A stretch of 34,010 bases of DNA from Hyphomicrobium sp. (GTDB lineage: Bacteria > Pseudomonadota > Alphaproteobacteria > Rhizobiales > Hyphomicrobiaceae): NCBI GenBank assembly GCA_002928395.1, contig PEQZ01000017.1, positions 1-34,010 of the forward strand, read 5' to 3'. Position 1 is the first letter of the stretch. Each line of letters begins with the position of its first letter. Both the position numbers and the translations under genes were made by a program. The notes under the pieces are model-generated. The model had not been told where the DNA came from. It was given only the letters and a program-made list of their open reading frames with translations, and made no database searches. Below, piece by piece: positions 33,944-34,010 of this stretch.

Positions 33944-34010
33944 AGGAATGTGAGGTCATTGAAAACCGCCCCTCCCGCCACCCCCCCGAAGCCCGGCTTC
34001 GACAAGAAAA

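Larger units (their letters stand above)
33666..34010. other. Non-coding repeat-rich region at the right edge
   Basis: No gene is supported. It carries the tandem 34-bp repeat at 33740-33813, the GC-rich palindromic element at 33879-33943, and near the edge a palindrome CGAAGCCCGGCTTCG (33987-34001). Open frames here merely translate the repeats. Confidence 0.7.

Noticed and set aside
33706-34005. 99-codon open frame on the minus strand at the right edge
   Set aside because: Its translation is only the repeat elements; no coding character.

Overview
The window is a dense, high-G+C stretch of an alphaproteobacterial chromosome. It most resembles Hyphomicrobiales (Rhizobiales), judged from gene neighbourhoods: zapE beside mdh, sdhCDA(B), ccmABCDG divergent from acnA with a DUF1223 gene after it, and an ethylmalonyl-CoA-pathway gene pair. 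This placement is inferred from gene order and remembered family features; no database search was run. About 35 protein genes are supported. I saw no rRNA, tRNA, insertion sequence or CRISPR array.

Layout. 1-2768: the 5' part of mdh (running off the left edge) and zapE on the minus strand, then a GNAT acetyltransferase on the plus strand. 3219-3377: a very short Lys/Ala/Pro-rich histone-like protein. 3535-9087: the succinate dehydrogenase genes on the minus strand (sdhC, sdhD, sdhA, sdhB), with an FkbM-type methyltransferase and an unknown single-pass membrane protein lying between sdhA and sdhB. 9208-13108 (minus): a renalase-like FAD oxidoreductase, a Cu/Zn superoxide dismutase homologue that has lost several metal ligands, mesaconyl-CoA hydratase and an Mcl2-type malyl-CoA thioesterase/lyase. 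13393-19149 (plus): a pyridoxal kinase overlapping a DUF429 gene, then SulP transporter, NhaA antiporter and beta-carbonic anhydrase, which look like an inorganic-carbon supply module.

19331-22297 (minus): the cytochrome c maturation operon ccmABCDG, including the 54-residue ccmD. 22625-26426 (plus): aconitase acnA and a DUF1223 thioredoxin-like protein. 26398-29676: a LysR regulator divergent from a probable three-gene operon (Tat-exported metallo-beta-lactamase-fold hydrolase, DUF1348 protein, PNPOx-like flavoprotein). 29673-32236: pyrE and a divergent GT39-type glycosyltransferase that carries a GC-rich palindromic repeat inside its reading frame. 32308-33665: a thioredoxin-like protein with a very His-rich tail, then a ParE-type toxin-antitoxin pair. 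33666-34010: non-coding repeats.

Together the genes describe an aerobic metabolism centred on the TCA cycle (mdh, sdh, acnA), cytochrome c biogenesis, C2/C3 acyl-CoA assimilation (mch, mcl2) and CO2/bicarbonate handling. The most unusual items are the SodC homologue with a degenerate metal site, the interrupted sdh locus, the operator-like repeat cluster between ccmA and acnA, the in-frame repeat insertion in the glycosyltransferase and the thioredoxin/His-tail fusion. I did not find a clearly new multi-gene defence or mobile system.
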